From the NCBI GenBank assembly GCA_009617715.1, contig VTFK01000172.1:186001-250000 (forward strand): 64,000 nt of DNA, written 5' to 3'. Shown piece by piece: positions 25,845 through 37,127 of this stretch (the stretch's first letter is position 1; each line of letters starts with the position of its first letter). The notes below the pieces were generated by a model. The model saw only the letters and a program-made list of their open reading frames with translations. It did no database searches and was not told the origin of the DNA. Source of the DNA: Plectrocnemia conspersa (lineage: Eukaryota > Arthropoda > Insecta > Trichoptera > Polycentropodidae). The translations under genes and the position numbers were made by a program.

Positions 25845-26240
25845 AATAAACCTTTATCATTTTTTATAGACTTAAAAATGCTTTTAACACAGTATATCAT
25901 ATATTAAAACATATTGAAATAGTAGGATCAACCCTAAATTTATTAAAAAGCTATTTAAGTAATAGACAAGTAGTTGTAATGAATGTTGCACAAAGCGAAT
26001 GTGAGGCTGTGAAGTGTGGAATTCCACAGGGTTTTATTTTGGGACCTTTACTATTTAATCAATACATAAAAAAATTAGATCTACCAATGATTTATACATC
26101 TTTTAAGCATTTTCTTTAGCACCAAAATCAATTATAAATAATTGCCAAGAAATTAAAAAAATTTTTGTAATAAATTCATGCAAATTTAATCAAATAAAAT
26201 TCGGTCAATAAATAATACATATATCATACCATTATATAAT
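25845..26240 (+). mobile_element. LINE-C reverse transcriptase fragment
   Basis: Translation gives FIDLKNAFNTVYH (catalytic aspartate region), LLKSYLSNRQVVV, and CGIPQGFILGPLLFNQYI, all hallmarks of a non-LTR reverse transcriptase. The YADD box is missing, as the copy breaks off near 26105. Its tail, 'aatcaaataaaattcgg' followed by 'aataatacatatat', recurs at 28740-28790, which suggests another copy inside p35 intron 1. Confidence 0.8.
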
Positions 26241-26560
26241 TTTTATTTTTGTTTTCCTTTTACTATGCTGCTTATTTTTCTTATTTGTTCTTTTAAAAAT
26301 GAATAATAAATAAGAGTAATTATTATATTTTTCTAAATGTATATATATTATATTTATTATTTTAATTTATCAAATTGTAACCGCAGAATTAGTCTTACTT
26401 AAAAAAAATAATAAAAAATTGAAAGAAAAGCGTATTATTTGCTCGTTTCTATTTAAGAAATTGTCTTTTGAAGAAGTTAAAGCGAAACAATAACATATAC
26501 GATCATAACGTAACATGAAGGTTTTTACATGTCAATGACGATATCGCGCTAACAAAGCAT
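26241..26560. other. AT-rich spacer upstream of p35
   Basis: No feature recognised. Composition shifts sharply toward GC from about 26540. Confidence 0.4.
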
Positions 26561-26980
26561 AATGTTTCGTTCAGTTTGTTTTTGTTTATAAAAATGACGA
26601 AAATGATGCAAATGTGATCATATGATTATATGGCATTTTGTCAAATCTCATTGGCAATCGGCTCAGCGTGTGCGCGCAGTGTTATCGCATCTGCAAAAGC
26701 ACTCGTATCGAAATGCCGTTTCGTTCGTGCCGACGATCGACCCCTTTCAGGGAAAAGTGCGTCTCGACCGTAGAGCCGGCCCGGCCGCCTCCGGCGGAGT
26801 GCTCCGTAGCTTCGTAGCGCGTCGCGTGACCGTAGCGGAGCTATCGATCCGTAGGCCGGGACATGCGCGCCTCGATCGACCGCCCCTCGCCTGAGGCCAG
26901 TGAGTTCCCGAACCGCGCGTAGAGTGCACCTCGGACGGGGCCGCGATGGAGTAGCGCTCCGCCCCTTCGCCCCTCCGGTC
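26561..26980 (+). promoter_or_regulatory. Probable promoter and 5' UTR of p35
   Basis: This GC- and CpG-rich stretch ends at the p35 start codon. A TATAAAA word is at 26587-26593, a TCAGTT initiator-like word at 26571 and an inverted CCAAT (ATTGG) near 26650. These are candidates only, as the transcription start cannot be fixed from sequence. Long open frames on the minus strand (26641-27390) are by-products of the GC-rich composition. Confidence 0.35.
26946..26954 (+). promoter_or_regulatory. Minimal upstream ORF (Met-Glu-stop) before p35
   Basis: ATGGAGTAG lies 26 bases upstream of the p35 initiator codon. If it is within the mRNA, it would be a two-codon uORF close enough to affect initiation. 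Its use depends on where transcription starts. Confidence 0.4.
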
Positions 26981-27760
26981 ATGGGCACCGTGCTCAGCTT
27001 CAGCCCCCGAGAGCGGAGGCCCGGCGGCCCCGGCCAGCCGGACTTCGCCCTCGACGGATTCTCGTACGAGCAGCTCAACAACGCCAAGAACAGGGAGAAC
27101 AAGGGCGTGTGCGCGTCGGCGGGCTCGGCCCCTGCGCTCAGGGCCTCCAGGGACAGCCTGCCTCGCAACCACCAACTCAACAACGACAGCGCCAAGATCA
27201 TCTCGGAGAAGAACGCCCTCGAGAAAAACCTCAAGAAGCACTCGCTCTTCATCAACGCTCTCTCCTGGAAGAGGTTCTCGACGGCCAACAACAATAAGAA
27301 AAAATTAGACGGCAAGAACAAGAACTCGACGGCGTTCAGGCAGCCCTTGGCGGACAACGCGCCCTCCGCCGCGATCGTAGACAGAAACAAGAACGAGAAG
27401 AATGTAGATCAACTGCGCCAGCCGACGGCTCCGGTTTCTGTGTGTTACTTCCCGACGGTGCCCTTAGATCCCGCCAGATCCGTCCGAGTCGCCAACAACG
27501 CCAACAACAATGTCGTCAACTCGGGCTCCCAGCTCAACCTAAATCGCAAGTCCTTAGAAAAGCCCGTCGCCAAACAGACCCCGCTGCCGCCGCAGCTTCT
27601 CCCGAGAAAGACCGTGATACAAGCGTCCACGTCGGAGCTGCTGCGTTGTCTGGGACTCTACCTCCACACCAAGTGCTACAGATTGAGAGACTTTCAGGCG
27701 GGAGACGCGGTCATGTGGCTGAGGACCGTCGATCGCAGTCTGCTCCTGCAGGGATGGCAG
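26981..27760 (+). CDS. Cdk5alpha: p35 exon 1 (coding part)
   Basis: Carries the membrane anchor, the variable N-terminal region and the first third of the Cdk5-binding domain, ending at LLLQGWQ. It is strikingly GC-rich and uses C/G-ending codons (aac, aag, gcc), unlike Ctf18. The high GC explains several long spurious frames on both strands here. Confidence 0.93.
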
Positions 27761-30700
27761 GTAAATACGAACCCTCCTCTCGAAAATCGATAAGACGCGT
27801 CGCGCTCTTCTTCTCGCGTCGTCCGTCGAAAAAGACGCAGCGGCGGAGAGCGTTCAAAATATTATTCGATAACACGTGTGACGTAATGCGCTGCTGCGTA
27901 GGGGTGGGGGTGCGAAAGAGCGAGTCGGTACCGAGACAAAATATTCGACGCGTCAATTTAGATAAAAACATTTTGAAAATATTTTCATGGTATGCTATCG
28001 ATCAGGTTTAGTATTTAGGACTTTTTTACAATGTAAACACCGTTTGTTTTGAGTAGGGTAGGGAAGAGGGGAGGGGGTGGCGCTTTGTGGTCCGCCATTT
28101 TTAATCAATTTACACAATGGTGCGTTGTTTTTCTTTTCATTTGTACTAGTTGTCAACTACGTGTATATACTTTAATAACAACGAGCAATACAACAATTAA
28201 TGACATAATATTCATAAAGTTTGTTAAAGGAATTAGATTTTTTATATATTTTTTACTACTCAAAAATCATTATATCCTTATATAGTTCGCCTGAGGGTTA
28301 ATAATCGAAGAATATTTTTGCAAGTTGCGAGACACGAGAATTTTTGTTTTTACAATAAATCATTTCTTATTGATAATTTAAAAAAGTTAAAAATAAAAAA
28401 AATACGTCGTTTCAGTTTCAAAATGAAGAGTTTTTCTATGAGTGTTTCAGAAAAATAACAGGACCAATTTAATATCTGCGATCGATTAAATACTATAAAA
28501 CATTTGTTAAGCTTGTCTTTCGATGCTCACACGAAAGACATACATATGTAGGTATATGAAAATTAAAATTTTGCCTATGATTATCTTACCACTGAACTAA
28601 TAACGGTAACCAAGAAAATACTAGATAGAAAATCGATTATAAATACTAAATTTAAATTCAGATTTGTTAAATCTATAGCATTTAAAACCTTAAATGATTT
28701 ATCAAAATCAACCAGGAATGCTACGAACTTCATGCGAGCGTTAATCAAATAAAATTAAGTCATTAAATAATACATATATTATATTATTATATAATTGTTG
28801 TGGAATGTGTTTGTTGAAAGTGGAATAATAAGTTCATTCGTAATAATCATAGTTGAACAGCTTATTGCCTCACATACTTCCTATTCGCCAATCGTAAAGG
28901 AAAAATATGATTGATATATGAATAAGATTGTTTTTATTAGTTATCTTAATGAAGTAATTTAATAATTAAGAAAATATACGTAAAAAGTAAATTAGTGAAT
29001 ATTCTAATTATTATTTGTATAATAACACAAATTAACTTTATGTTCGGAATAGCCTCGCCAGCATATGTGTGCATTGAGGTCAACCGTGATTAAATTTCAG
29101 ATATGGAGCTTTAATCAGAGTGCGCTGCGAGCTTTCAGGTTTAATATGACATAACAAGTATTAGCAAACAATGCGGTAAGGGGTTATTACTTGCACGTTC
29201 CAACTTTAATAATGTCGTTGACCGAAATGCCTACTATAACAAACGGAACCGAGCGCGTATGCTATAAAAGTAACTTAATCTAATTTGTCGAAGTTTTGGC
29301 AGCAGTTGATTCTACCGTCTTCGAGATTCAATTTGATTAACGCAGCTCTTAAAAACTATTAAAAAGTTAATATCTTCGATGGATCAATGTATTTAGTTAA
29401 AATACTTTGATCCGTCGAAGATACTTTGATACTTCAGTAAACTCGCGCCGCCTCGAAACTATCCACGTATACACTTATTGGAATGACAGACCTGCACCAC
29501 CTTACTGAATTTTAATGGATTTTAATCCTTCAGTATTGACAGAGCGTTTTTCTAATTATGTATACTTTTTTCGTTTGACTTTTCTTTGTAAAAACATTTT
29601 AATTTATAAACCGAAAAGACTAGACTAAATTATACATAATATAATGATCCTGAAATTAGCTCGCTTTGAAAACACGTATCCTATTTCTTTTATACTTTTT
29701 CTAAGAGGGGAATAATTAATCACAGTGAAATCCTGTTTTAGATATGAAAAGTTTTTTTTCACATCAGAAATGATATAATTTTTGATGTTTTACTAGAAGA
29801 GTAAAGGAGGGAGAGTTAAAATTCAAACTATCGTCAAACATTGCCAATATCCTTTGTAGTATATCCTTCTGCAGACTAGGAACATCATTTCAGGTTTTTC
29901 CAGTAGAGGACAAAAGTTGGGCATTCAGTGGTCGTTTTTATATTATTTCAATTTCATTAGAATTCATAGTATAATATTTCATTAAAAGACATGCATTTTT
30001 CTAACCAAATTCATCCTAAATCACGTCGCTGTTTAGAATCTACACAAATGAAGCACATCTAAACCGAATTTTAACCAATAGAAGACACAAAAAACCCTTC
30101 TCAGAAGTAAAAAATCCACGTCAAAAGCAATAAAATTGCGCCGTCGCCATCGCCTTGAATATAATTGTTTCTGCGCCCTCCTATTGACCAAAATTCGGTT
30201 TGAATAAACTTTGCCCAATACTTTCATATAAGAGGTCTATAGTAATATCGATAAGGATAGCTATGATATTTTTATAACATATAATATCCAAGTGCAGAGT
30301 AACTATTGAGCAATATGCGAGATGCGACGTCTGTCTGTACTTCTTCTTCAATATTTTGGACTTGACCTAATAAAAGTTCTAAAACTATAATTAGTTTTAG
30401 AAATTTCATTAGGTTTAGAACAGCAAATGGACATTTCGCAACTGTCAATTTGAGTTTCATAGACATTTTAGAACAGAATATTAGCGCATATCAGTTAAAT
30501 TATATTTTCGTTAGTAGGAATATATATCTACTGGTGAAAATGTATTTGGACTTCACTAGTAAAAATATAATTTTATTGAAAAATACACATTCACTGTAAC
30601 ATTTATACATCGCATATAAATAAATAATGATAAATATGTAAATATATATATTAAAATGGAAAAGTTAAAATCATATAATTTTACTAGCACCTGTTAAATA

Positions 30701-33313
30701 AATTATATTTTCACTAGTAAAAATATATATTTACCAGTGAAAATGTGTTCAGATATAATTTTATTAAAATTATATATTTACAAAAATTTAACGGAATAGA
30801 TTCGGACTGTTTTTTTTGTGGAATAACCGGAGAATTTTTGGCTCTAGTGACCTTAGTTTTATTTAGGAAGGGGTGGGGGCAAATAATCGCCAGTCAGTGG
30901 TTGATTTTTTTAATATTTTGATTTCATTAAGATTCATAATATTTCATTAAATTCTATGCATTTTTCTAGTCATATTAAAGGATGGGCAACATCTCCCTAC
31001 TTGCCTTCTCCCTACTAGCCCTATACATTACACAGAAATTGAGGAAAAATTTAATTTTTTTCTCCTAAAATTGACTGTGTCTCCTCAATAATTTAAATAT
31101 TAAATGAATTGAACAAATATATACTGGTTTTCGTTAAGGGAAAAATAATGTTTTTTTTTGTTTCCGGTTAAATGCTCCAATTGATTAATATAAAAATATT
31201 TTTAATTTTTTTATTTGTATTAAAAATATACTTTCTACCATAATTTAGAGCATTTTATTTTTTCTCTTGTAATAAGCATAATAAATGAATTGATACAATA
31301 ATTTAATATAAATAATATTAAGTAATTAAAGGTATAATATTAATCACTATACTTCGTTTCATTTAACAGAGTCACTTTGAGGTTTATCTCGTTTTTCACA
31401 ACGGTATTACATTGGTCATACATACGTAAATGATAACGATTAAAAAAATATTTATTTTGGTAGCTTATAACTTTCACTATTTCAACATAAAATAAATATA
31501 GTAACATTTCAAATTTCTCTAAATTTGTTTAAAATATAGAAAGGAGTAACGATACATATATTGAACGTACATCCGCACCTTGTACTTTAGACGCATAAAT
31601 GTCATCTCAAATTAATGAAATGGATAGATCTCAAAGTGACGCTGTTAAAAGAAATGGAATTATAAAATGAATACCGGAAATAAAAAAGGACTTAAGTGCA
31701 AAAAAAATTAAAATCAGTTTTGTGCCATAAAAATATGTTAGAAGTCCCCAAAATCGTATTTAATAGTGTATATCAACAGCAAGTTTGTATTGTGGTATTT
31801 TTTTTAAATAGGGATAAAGTGCCACACTTTGTCTTTGTCAGTTGCGTAGAAATGTTTGACGCGGGAGAAGATGCCGTGCAACAAGGCGCTAGAAATAGGT
31901 GAAAAAAAGGCGTAAACACAACTCACCACGAAAGAAAATTGAAGAAAAATATAAGACAAGGACATGTAACATCCAAAGGACAAATTATTCCACTCAAATA
32001 GCTGTCAAAATGAAGAGAAAACATAAATAAAATAGTATTCACCCACAACCATTGTTTTCACAATACACATAGTTCCTTTAAATAGTATGAAGCACGGCAC
32101 ACCCAATTTAAGGTTATCATACTGCAACATAAGACTTTCTATTATATAATAGATGAATTTAAACCAATATAATTCGTTTATTAGCTTTAACAGTAATATT
32201 ATTTTTGCGCAAATAAATATAAACATATGTAGTATATGTTTTTTGAAAATATTTTTAAAATAATTCAGTTTTATGTTATATTATGTAAATATTAATAAAA
32301 ACCAATGTATCTCAAAATATAAAAAATGGCACTTAGGCCCTTTTTCATTTCTGGTATTCATATATGGTAATAATATAATTTAGTAAACGAAACAAATTCA
32401 TAGAATAAAATTTAAGACAGAGAAGGCTCTTTCGATATTAACTGTGTTACTAGAGCTCCTAAAACCACCATTGCAATTTTGTATAAATAAGGATACGTAT
32501 TTTTATTTCCCCCTAAAATTCTAAAATATATTTTTTCTGTCTAATCTTTATATATGGTTAAAGTTTTTCAATATGAAATCTTTACTTCTTAAAAAATCTC
32601 TAAATCATCTACCTTTTCATCAGAGGTTTTTTAGATGATTGTGATTGAAATTGATTTTTCTAAAATTCGTTCCAAATATTTTTTAAATGTTGCACAGCTA
32701 GCACTTTTTGTAACTGCGTGTTTGAACACGTACCGAACCCAAATAAACCGATATTTTTTTCTGGTTCAGCTCCTGTTTTCGTTCCGACAAAAATAACCTT
32801 TTTTCCCGGTTTCCTCTTCAGTTCCGGTTCGAAGCCGTGTTTATGTTGTATAAATTAGGTAAAATCTTCAAATATCACGATGAGCTTTCTAACGATGCGA
32901 ATGTGTTTTTTCAGGATGTGGCGTTCATAAATCCGGCCAACGTCGTGTTCGTGTACATGCTGGTGCGAGAGCTGGTGGACGGAGAAGACATCAGCCGCGA
33001 GCAGGACCTCCAAGCAGTCGTCTTGACCTGCCTCTACCTGTCCTACTCGTACATGGGCAACGAGATCTCGTACCCCCTGAAGCCGTTCTTGGTCGAAGAC
33101 TCCAAAGAGAAGTTCTGGGATAGATGCTTACTCATAGTCAATCGACTCTCTTTCAACATGCTGAGAATCAACTCGGAGCCGGGCTTCTTCACCGAGATCT
33201 TCACCGAGTTGAAGGCGTGCGGCATCGGCAACATAGTATCCAATAGCGCGCCAGTGCAAAATATGAACAATGTCTCGGTCAGTACTTGCAATCCGGTGAG
33301 CACTGCGGCTTGA
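26981..33313 (+). CDS. Cdk5alpha: Cyclin-dependent kinase 5 activator p35 (two exons, 392 aa)
   Basis: Regulatory subunit that binds and activates Cdk5, a kinase acting in neurite growth, synapses and neuronal migration. Coding exons: 26981-27760 (260 codons, ends AG|GTAAAT) and 32915-33313 (132 codons plus TGA, preceded by TTTTTTCAG); the join is in phase 0. The start is chosen because [10 protein letters not shown] matches the conserved myristoylation signal of the family, which tethers p35 to membranes; an in-frame GTG upstream lacks support. Residues 1-210 are a low-complexity Asn/Lys-rich N-terminal region with a conserved [14 protein letters not shown]. The Cdk5-binding cyclin-like domain starts at [12 protein letters not shown] (about 214) and runs through [44 protein letters not shown] and [12 protein letters not shown] to about 370. 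A short divergent tail follows. The protein is longer than vertebrate p35 (about 307 aa), all in the N-terminal half. Confidence 0.95.
28560..28800 (+). mobile_element. LINE-C 3' fragment
   Basis: The 3' words 'aatcaaataaaatt' and 'aataatacatatat' match the end of the LINE-C copy at 26185-26225. The preceding frame reads [16 protein letters not shown], then [16 protein letters not shown], plausible C-terminal LINE sequence. Confidence 0.5.
29371..29423. repeat. Hairpin with 24-bp stem inside p35 intron
   Basis: Arm 29371-29394 (TATCTTCGATGGATCAA...) pairs with 29400-29423, which ends TCCGTCGAAGATA, with two mismatches and a 5-base loop. At 53 nt it is shorter than usual microRNA precursors. 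It may be a foldback of transposon origin. Confidence 0.75.
29880..30975 (+). repeat. G-run foldback repeat family, copy 5 (long, with internal inversion)
   Basis: Begins CATCATTTCAGG. An inverted half ('aaaccgaattttaaccaata', near 30060) is followed by the direct half ('cctattgaccaaaattcgg', near 30180), separated by 'gccgtcgccatcgcc'. Then come the 'aacagcaaatggacatttcg' block (30421), the palindrome arms 30708-30720 and 30730-30742, and a second G-rich module near 30860-30990. Confidence 0.75.
31367..31644. mobile_element. TTAA-flanked MITE (278 bp)
   Basis: Inverted ends CAGAGTCACTTTGAG (left) and CAGCGTCACTTTGAG (right, reverse complemented) extend imperfectly for about 22 bases. Both ends are bounded by TTAA (31363-31366 and 31645-31648). 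TTAA duplication is a piggyBac trait, but the ends lack the usual CCC/GGG, so the superfamily is left open. TTAA is its own reverse complement and could instead be part of the terminal repeat. Confidence 0.55.
32915..33313 (+). CDS. Cdk5alpha: p35 exon 2 (terminal coding exon)
   Basis: Begins [12 protein letters not shown] directly after the GWQ of exon 1 and contains most of the conserved cyclin-fold helices that contact Cdk5, including [17 protein letters not shown]. It ends with a poorly conserved Asn/Ser/Val-rich tail and TGA at 33311. GC content is again higher than the flanks. Confidence 0.95.
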   Translation, partial: DVAFINPANVVFVYMLVRELVDGEDISREQDLQAVVLTCLYLSYSYMGNEISYPLKPFLVEDSKEKFWDRCLLIVNRLSFNMLRINSEPGFFTEIFTELKACGIGNIVSNSAPVQNMNNVSVSTCNPVSTAA

Positions 33314-36268
33314 CGCAAGGAAGTGACGGTCGTTCGACTTTTACTGGCTGATCAGCCGAGTCAAGTATAGACGTTTGACGACGCAGCGCACGTACTCTAG
33401 TCAAAATTTATTACTACGCGGTCGACGGTCTGGAGACGAAGACGCGAATGTGTATTTTCATTTCGCTTCTGCATGACGTTACATTCATTCGCACCGACGT
33501 TACAAATTGCAATAATGCAGGCGATATAAAAAATATTTACATATACCGCTCCGAGATCGACAGTCTGAGTATGGAAACCGAAAACCGTCGGACTGAGTTC
33601 AATCATGCCAATAATACCTAACCGTTCATGTCTTTTACACTTATTAGATAAATGTCTCATAGTAAGTGTTTTCGTCATGCACAGAGTATCTAACTTGCGG
33701 TTATTAAATTAAAATATGAATAAATTTACCGTTTAATTTCTTGGATTGACACGTTTTTGTCGGTATTTATGTCTTTCATCTTGAAACATGTACTTTTTTG
33801 CTACGGTGCACGTAAAAGGTTTTATAAGTACATAGGGGAAGGTGTCGAACCTTGAAACAGTTTTGTTTGAAACGTTAATAAATTGTAATTTTTAGTTCCA
33901 TCGACAAAAAGGAATATTAAAAGTTAAAATCAAGATGGTCGTTCTTTCGTATGAACCGATTATTATGCTCGTCGACGCCGACTCGAAAACCGACCCAATG
34001 ACTGGAACGAAGTGCTGTCATAGTGCGACCTCTCCTTATGCATTAATATTTATATTATATATGATATATAAAATTTAAATTAAAATGTATTAAATTGATT
34101 CATTTTCACTAAAAATACAACAAACTTTCTCGTGTTACTATATTTATACATTTAGCGACATAAATAACACACGAAAGATGTTTTAGTATTATTTGATAAG
34201 AGAAAATGTACGAAAAGAGAGACCGTCCAAAAGTTCAGCAGGCTTTGGGTATTACAAAATAGAAATAATCTGTATATAAGCATCTCGGGCGCGTTGAAAA
34301 TTGGATTGTGGATTTTTATCGCGTAACGAAAATATTGTTCCCACAGAAAACTTTTCCAAGGTACGACACATGACCTTATACTCTAATTTATTAAATTGGA
34401 TAATCGTTCCATATATGTGTGACTCTTATAATGTGATTTTTATATAGAAGAATTATGTACATAGATAATATTATTTTTAAAAGAAATATTTTCTAGTGAA
34501 ACATGCGGTTTGTATATATACGTTTGTTTGTTTAAACGAAATATATTATTAATAACTATATATATGTATAATTTTTAGTTTATACATGAAAACATGACAA
34601 AATTTGCAATATTTATTTTGATATTAAGTTATACAACTATACGACGAAAGTTGTCACAATATCTTCGATATGCTCACGGTGAAACAATTGTATTTTTTAA
34701 AACATCTTTATACGCCTTTAATTCGTAAAAATCGTTGCACTGATGCGAAATACTGAGTATGAATTAACTGCAGTCTATTAACGATGGCATGGATGCAGAA
34801 CGAGTCCCATAATCTTTACAACGCTGATCTCATACAATTATTCTGTACTAGTCCTATATGATTATTTTTGCATATCGTCGACGATATGAATCTTTAACTA
34901 TTTTCCAATTAATTGTAATAAATTTTCTTAAATTAAACCGTATAGATATTCTAGACTTAATAGTAACAATAAAATCCTGGAAACTGTTAGAAATTTTGAC
35001 TGTACTTCAAATAATACGTATAAAGATTCATAAATGTATCCATCCAAGTGTTCTCTGTGTAAGATATTATCGAATGGCAGGGACCAACGATTACAAAACA
35101 GAATACAGTCATAAATTTCAACAGAAACCTTAGTATCTCTTCGTTTTAAGCTTTTTTCGTGACTGTGAGTGAATGGTCATTCTATATACAGTACTTTTAT
35201 ATAAAATCTTCAAATGTAACGCAATACTTACAATGTTTTTTACATTGGAATACAATTTTACAATGCGGCGGAGCGTTATAATGTAATATTAATTAGTTAT
35301 ACGATTCTCAACGTATTAAATATATAAACATGGAAAGAACGGAGATGTTAAAATGCGAAGGAGCAAACGTGTCAATATTAAATAATGTAATTATTGTATA
35401 TTTCGTTACAATCATAACTTACTGAACGGATTTAGTCCGCATGCCAGGAGAGTGCAATATTCTAAACGTTTATACTGAATATATAATACCTGCCGTGCAA
35501 TATAGAATACCATTCGTACATATGTATTGTGTATATACTGAATTAATAATTCATATAAGAATATGTTGTATACTAATTATTAATTAAGAATACAGGTAAA
35601 TAATTTGTCATGAAGCGTAGAATATGGTCCCGATGATATGATTTAGCGGTGAATATTATTATACACATTAGAAATTCTATGAATAGATATTATGTGTAGT
35701 ACATGAACGAAACATTAAAAAACTATAATCACGTCGATAATATCGAAAGATAAAACAAATAAACGTACGGACGCATAGTTCAGTTCTGTAGTTACGGATA
35801 GCGATGGTGATTTTTCCTAAATTTGTTATAGTTGTTTATATTCGTTTTATTAGTGTGTGATATCATATAAAATTTTTCAACGTACAGAATTAAAATAAAA
35901 AGGGAAATAATACGGGCTAGGTGATACATAACCGTACGTGCCATTTGTATATTGAAACTCATATAAACTTTAGAACTCATATTGGGTTACGATTCTTACT
36001 ACAGTATTTGTTCGAATAATGCAGATTGCAATAACTGATGTGAATTATTTATATCCAGTCATATTATTTTATGCTTTAACATACGCGCACTGTGATTTTA
36101 TTATATACTCGGTTGATTTATGTTATTTAACTATGTAATACTTATTTATTATGCATATTATTTATCGTAATACTCTCGTTTTAAGCATATATTTTTAACG
36201 ATTGTTTTAATACTTTTATCGTTATGTTAATCACGTGTATTCTAGTCGAATTTACGTAATATGTAATG

Positions 36269-36300
36269 ATCGGAGGAACGTTTTGAACGTTCGGTCCGAT
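36269..36300 (+). repeat. Stem-loop in the putative p35 3' UTR
   Basis: ATCGGAGGAACGTT pairs with AACGTTCGGTCCGAT across a TTG loop, with a small internal bulge. It lies about 110 bases before the distal polyadenylation signals. Confidence 0.6.
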
Positions 36301-36406
36301 GAAGCTCAGTCCAAATAGTGATCAAAGCATTAAGTAATTTGTGAAAGGTGTCTTTGCAATTATACTGTTATTTAATATATTATTGATAATGTAAATACCG
36401 AGCCCG

Positions 36407-36421
36407 AATAAATTAAATAAA
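36407..36421 (+). terminator. Candidate distal polyadenylation signals for p35
   Basis: Two AATAAA hexamers within 15 bases (36407-36412 and 36416-36421), followed by T-rich sequence near 36440-36455. They are the best-placed signals before repeats begin again at 37128. Confidence 0.4.
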
Positions 36422-37127
36422 ACAACTTTCATATAAAACTTATTTTATTCTAGTTTATAGAGTAAACCCGACGCGACGTAAAGTTAAAATTTAATGTTAA
36501 CAAGTAACTAATGAGGTAAACTACTAGGGAAAAGTATAAATATGGAAGTAATGTGATTTTAGTTTAAAAATATGTACGGTTAGGGGAACGGTGTCAGACG
36601 TTGGGTTTTCGCATTGAAGTAAAATAATGTATTAACCCCTTCCCAGTAATTTGTATTTTGTGAATGCAATTTTTTTTAAATTATTAGAGCCTTTTTTTGT
36701 TAAAAATTAAATTTATACGAATATTTTATATTGTTTTACAACCACTGTATATTTTATACCGCTGAATAGGAAAAGGTGGGTCCGTGTAAAAACTTGTTAA
36801 GTCACTTTTAAAAAAGTTTTAAATAAAAAAAAAGTAATTTGTTTAAGAGATTGAGAATTAAAAGATGGGGGGGTTAAAAGAAACATAGGGCGCCAAACAT
36901 TATTATTTATTTGAACATCTACGTAATGTAGTCATACTATCTGGATTTTGGAAAATTAGACGAGTTTTACTGAAAGACAACTAAAGTTATTTAAGTTAAT
37001 ATAATATTTCCTTCACACGACCAGTAAACACATATTTTTACCGTTTTTATACTCGATGGACAGTCAAGAATAAAACGAATATTTTCATAGTTTTAACAAA
37101 ATCAAATAGTAAATAAGACCTAAACAG
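36422..37127. other. Intergenic AT-rich DNA
   Basis: No feature recognised apart from a short G run near 36868. Confidence 0.4.

Larger units (their letters stand above)
27761..32914 (+). other. p35 intron 1 (5,154 bp)
   Basis: Donor GTAAAT and acceptor TTTTTTCAG. From the 5' side it contains a GC-rich stretch to about 27960, a LINE tail near 28560-28800, a hairpin at 29371-29423, a repeat copy at 29880-30975 and a TTAA-flanked MITE at 31363-31648. A stretch at 31690-31910 has a 68-codon frame without known relatives. No embedded gene is recognised. Confidence 0.8.
33314..36421 (+). other. Probable long 3' UTR of p35
   Basis: About 3.1 kb with none of the repeats that fill neighbouring regions. 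An early AATAAA is at 33719-33724, and a pair of signals is at 36407-36412 and 36416-36421. Within it are two GTGCAATA words (35452-35459 and 35495-35502), the 8-mer match for the miR-92/miR-25 seed, a Pumilio-type TGTAAATA (36390-36397) and a stem-loop at 36269-36300. Long 3' UTRs are common for neuronal genes. The extent is an inference. Confidence 0.4.

Noticed and set aside
26641..27390. 249-codon open frame on the minus strand opposite p35 exon 1
   Set aside because: It is antisense to a clearly homologous exon in GC-rich DNA, where stop codons are rare. Its translation is low-complexity and resembles nothing.
31696..31902. 68-codon frame in p35 intron 1
   Set aside because: No domain recognised and flanked by stops and transposon ends; could be transposon debris, but there is no support for a gene.
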